The notes under the pieces are model-generated. The model saw nothing but the letters and a program-made list of their open reading frames with translations, did not search any database and was not told the DNA's origin. A DNA stretch of 6,407 nt. It comes from Verrucomicrobiia bacterium (GTDB taxonomy: Bacteria > Verrucomicrobiota > Verrucomicrobiia > Opitutales > Opitutaceae). Shown here one piece after another: positions 5,153-6,407 of the stretch. Position 1 is the stretch's first letter, and each line of letters opens with the position of its first letter. The DNA is taken from NCBI GenBank assembly GCA_030424825.1, contig JAUHWE010000287.1, positions 1 to 6,407 of the forward strand. Reading direction: 5' to 3'. Both the position numbers and the translations under genes were made by a program.

Positions 5153-6407
5153 CTACGATTGCTTTCTGCTCTCCTGGTTGAGGCGGATTTTTTTCTCGAT
5201 TTCCACAAGCGTGTAGATGGCTAAGCCGATTCCCAACACATAGACCCATTCGCTTAAGGCCAGACTCTGAGTATGGAATAGGCTCTGAAACCACGGAGCA
5301 TAGGTAAAGGCCAGTTGCAGACTAGCCATCACCAAGGCTCCTCCAATTAGGAGCTTGTTGCTCAACAGGCCGATTTTAAACATGGAATACCGCAGGGATC
5401 GACAAGCGAAAAGATAAAACAGCTCTCCAAAAACCAGAATATTGGTCGCTAATGTTCGCGCCTTTTCAAGCTCCATCCCCAATCGACGCTCGTAAAGAAA
5501 AACTCCATACGCGCCAACCAGCAACAACAACCCGACAAAGGCGATTCGGAAGACCAACTCGCCATTGATAATTGGACTCTTCGGATCTCTCGGTGGATGG
5601 TTCATGATTCCTCGGTCTTTGGGCTCAAAGGCAAGCATCATGCCGAGTAGCACAGCGGTCGACATGTTGATCCACAGAATCTGGACGGGAGATATCGGCA
5701 GGGCGGTTCCGAACGCCACGGCTGACAGAATGACCAATGCCTCGGCAACATTCGTAGGCAGGGTCCATGTAATGAATTTCACAAGATTGCGAAACGCCCC
5801 CCGCCCTTCTTCAACGGCCGCGACAATCGAGGCAAAATTATCGTCCGCCAACACCATATCTGCCGCCTCCTTGGATACCTCGGTTCCTCGTATCCCCATT
5901 GCCACACCAATATCCGCTCGCTTCAAAGCAGGGGCATCGTTGACTCCATCCCCCGTCATGGCAACGATATGACCCTGTTCCTGTAGTGCCTCAACCAATT
6001 GCAGCTTTTGCTCTGGAGAGGTACGGGCAAAGACGAGTTTACTTCTTGTTTCTTCTGCGAGTTGTTCCTTTGAAAGCGATTCAAGCTGAACCCCATTGAT
6101 CGCCATAGAATCGCTAGAATGATCCTCACCTTCGGTTGCATTGCCTATGCCAATTTGCCGTGCAATCGCTTCTGCTGTAATCACGTGGTCCCCCGTTATC
6201 ATTTTCACCTGCATGCCCGCAGTCTGGCAGCGTTGCACCGCATCTATCACTTCCGGGCGAGGTGGATCGATCATTCCCTGCACTCCAAGATAAACCATGT
6301 CAGTTTCGAGATCCGTCCGTTCAAGAACAGTCTGACTTAGCCCTACACGTTTGGAAGCCAATGCCAGTACTCGCATACCATCCCGCGCCATCGATGCGGT
6401 ATCGGAT
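5153..6407 (-). CDS. P-type cation-transporting ATPase, C-terminal half (partial)
   Basis: About 417 residues of a P2-type (MgtA/Ca2+-ATPase-like, COG0474) pump; the frame is open to the right edge. The actuator domain, the phosphorylation DKTG site and most of the nucleotide-binding domain lie outside. Numbered from the first visible Met (codon at 6391-6389), the P domain shows GMIDPPRPEV (39-48), MITGDH (64-69) and the hinge MTGDGVNDAP (145-154). Six membrane helices follow: M5 about 203-231, M6 234-255, M7 279-300, M8 310-330, M9 346-365 and M10 381-397, then a short Lys/Arg-rich tail. M5 keeps the Asn and Glu of TNVAE (214, 217), equivalent to SERCA Asn768 and Glu771. M6 reads NMSTA, with Ala246 where SERCA has the ion-binding Asp800. 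The transported ion is therefore uncertain (Ca2+, Mg2+ or a monovalent cation). It converges with ppk2 across 30 bp with no obvious terminator hairpin. Confidence 0.94.
   Translation of the reverse strand, partial: SDTASMARDGMRVLALASKRVGLSQTVLERTDLETDMVYLGVQGMIDPPRPEVIDAVQRCQTAGMQVKMITGDHVITAEAIARQIGIGNATEGEDHSSDSMAINGVQLESLSKEQLAEETRSKLVFARTSPEQKLQLVEALQEQGHIVAMTGDGVNDAPALKRADIGVAMGIRGTEVSKEAADMVLADDNFASIVAAVEEGRGAFRNLVKFITWTLPTNVAEALVILSAVAFGTALPISPVQILWINMSTAVLLGMMLAFEPKDRGIMNHPPRDPKSPIINGELVFRIAFVGLLLLVGAYGVFLYERRLGMELEKARTLATNILVFGELFYLFACRSLRYSMFKIGLLSNKLLIGGALVMASLQLAFTYAPWFQSLFHTQSLALSEWVYVLGIGLAIYTLVEIEKKIRLNQESRKQS

Noticed and set aside
5565..5972. A 135-codon plus-strand open frame opposite the P-type ATPase
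   Set aside because: It is antisense to the conserved M5-M6 and TGDGVNDAP region, so constraint on the ATPase explains the open frame.

Overview
This 6.4-kb window comes from a bacterial chromosome of middling GC content and is packed with genes for ion transport and energy metabolism. It holds six protein-coding genes, of which the two at the edges are cut by the window. I see no rRNA, tRNA, CRISPR array, transposase or phage gene. The palindromic repeat at 220-360, with its GTAGGGGCGTCGCTT-type core, resembles dispersed repeats I associate with marine Verrucomicrobiota (Opitutae-like). The gene content would also fit that group. The assignment is a tentative inference, since no marker gene is present.

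Layout, left to right: (1) the end of an MgtE-type magnesium channel gene (+, runs in from the left edge); (2) a 257-bp intergenic stretch with a long imperfect palindromic, MITE/REP-like element followed by a plausible sigma70-type promoter; (3) a MarC-family membrane protein (+, 461-1102); (4) an MscS-type mechanosensitive channel on the minus strand, converging on marC with only 28 bp between them; (5) a roughly 200-bp divergent intergenic region with a good minus-strand -10 box, a 15-bp operator-like palindrome and a small hairpin; (6) a large fusion protein (+, 2240-4282) made of a type II NADH dehydrogenase-like flavoprotein, a cyclic-nucleotide-binding-like domain and a pair of CBS domains; (7) 42 bp downstream, a class I PPK2 polyphosphate kinase (+, 4325-5122); (8) converging on it, the C-terminal half of a P-type cation-transporting ATPase (-, runs off the right edge).

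The most noteworthy object is the NDH-2/cNMP/CBS-CBS fusion and its likely co-transcription with ppk2. The accessory module has the same domain order as the N-terminal part of COG2905-type signalling proteins, here attached to a respiratory-type oxidoreductase. This suggests NADH oxidation gated by a nucleotide signal, placed beside an enzyme that interconverts polyphosphate and nucleotide phosphates. The phosphate-binding cassette of the cNMP domain lacks the usual arginine, so its ligand may not be cAMP or cGMP. The surrounding genes handle Mg2+, cations and osmotic pressure, so the neighbourhood reads as a membrane-energy, ion and nucleotide-charge homeostasis region. That functional link is inference.
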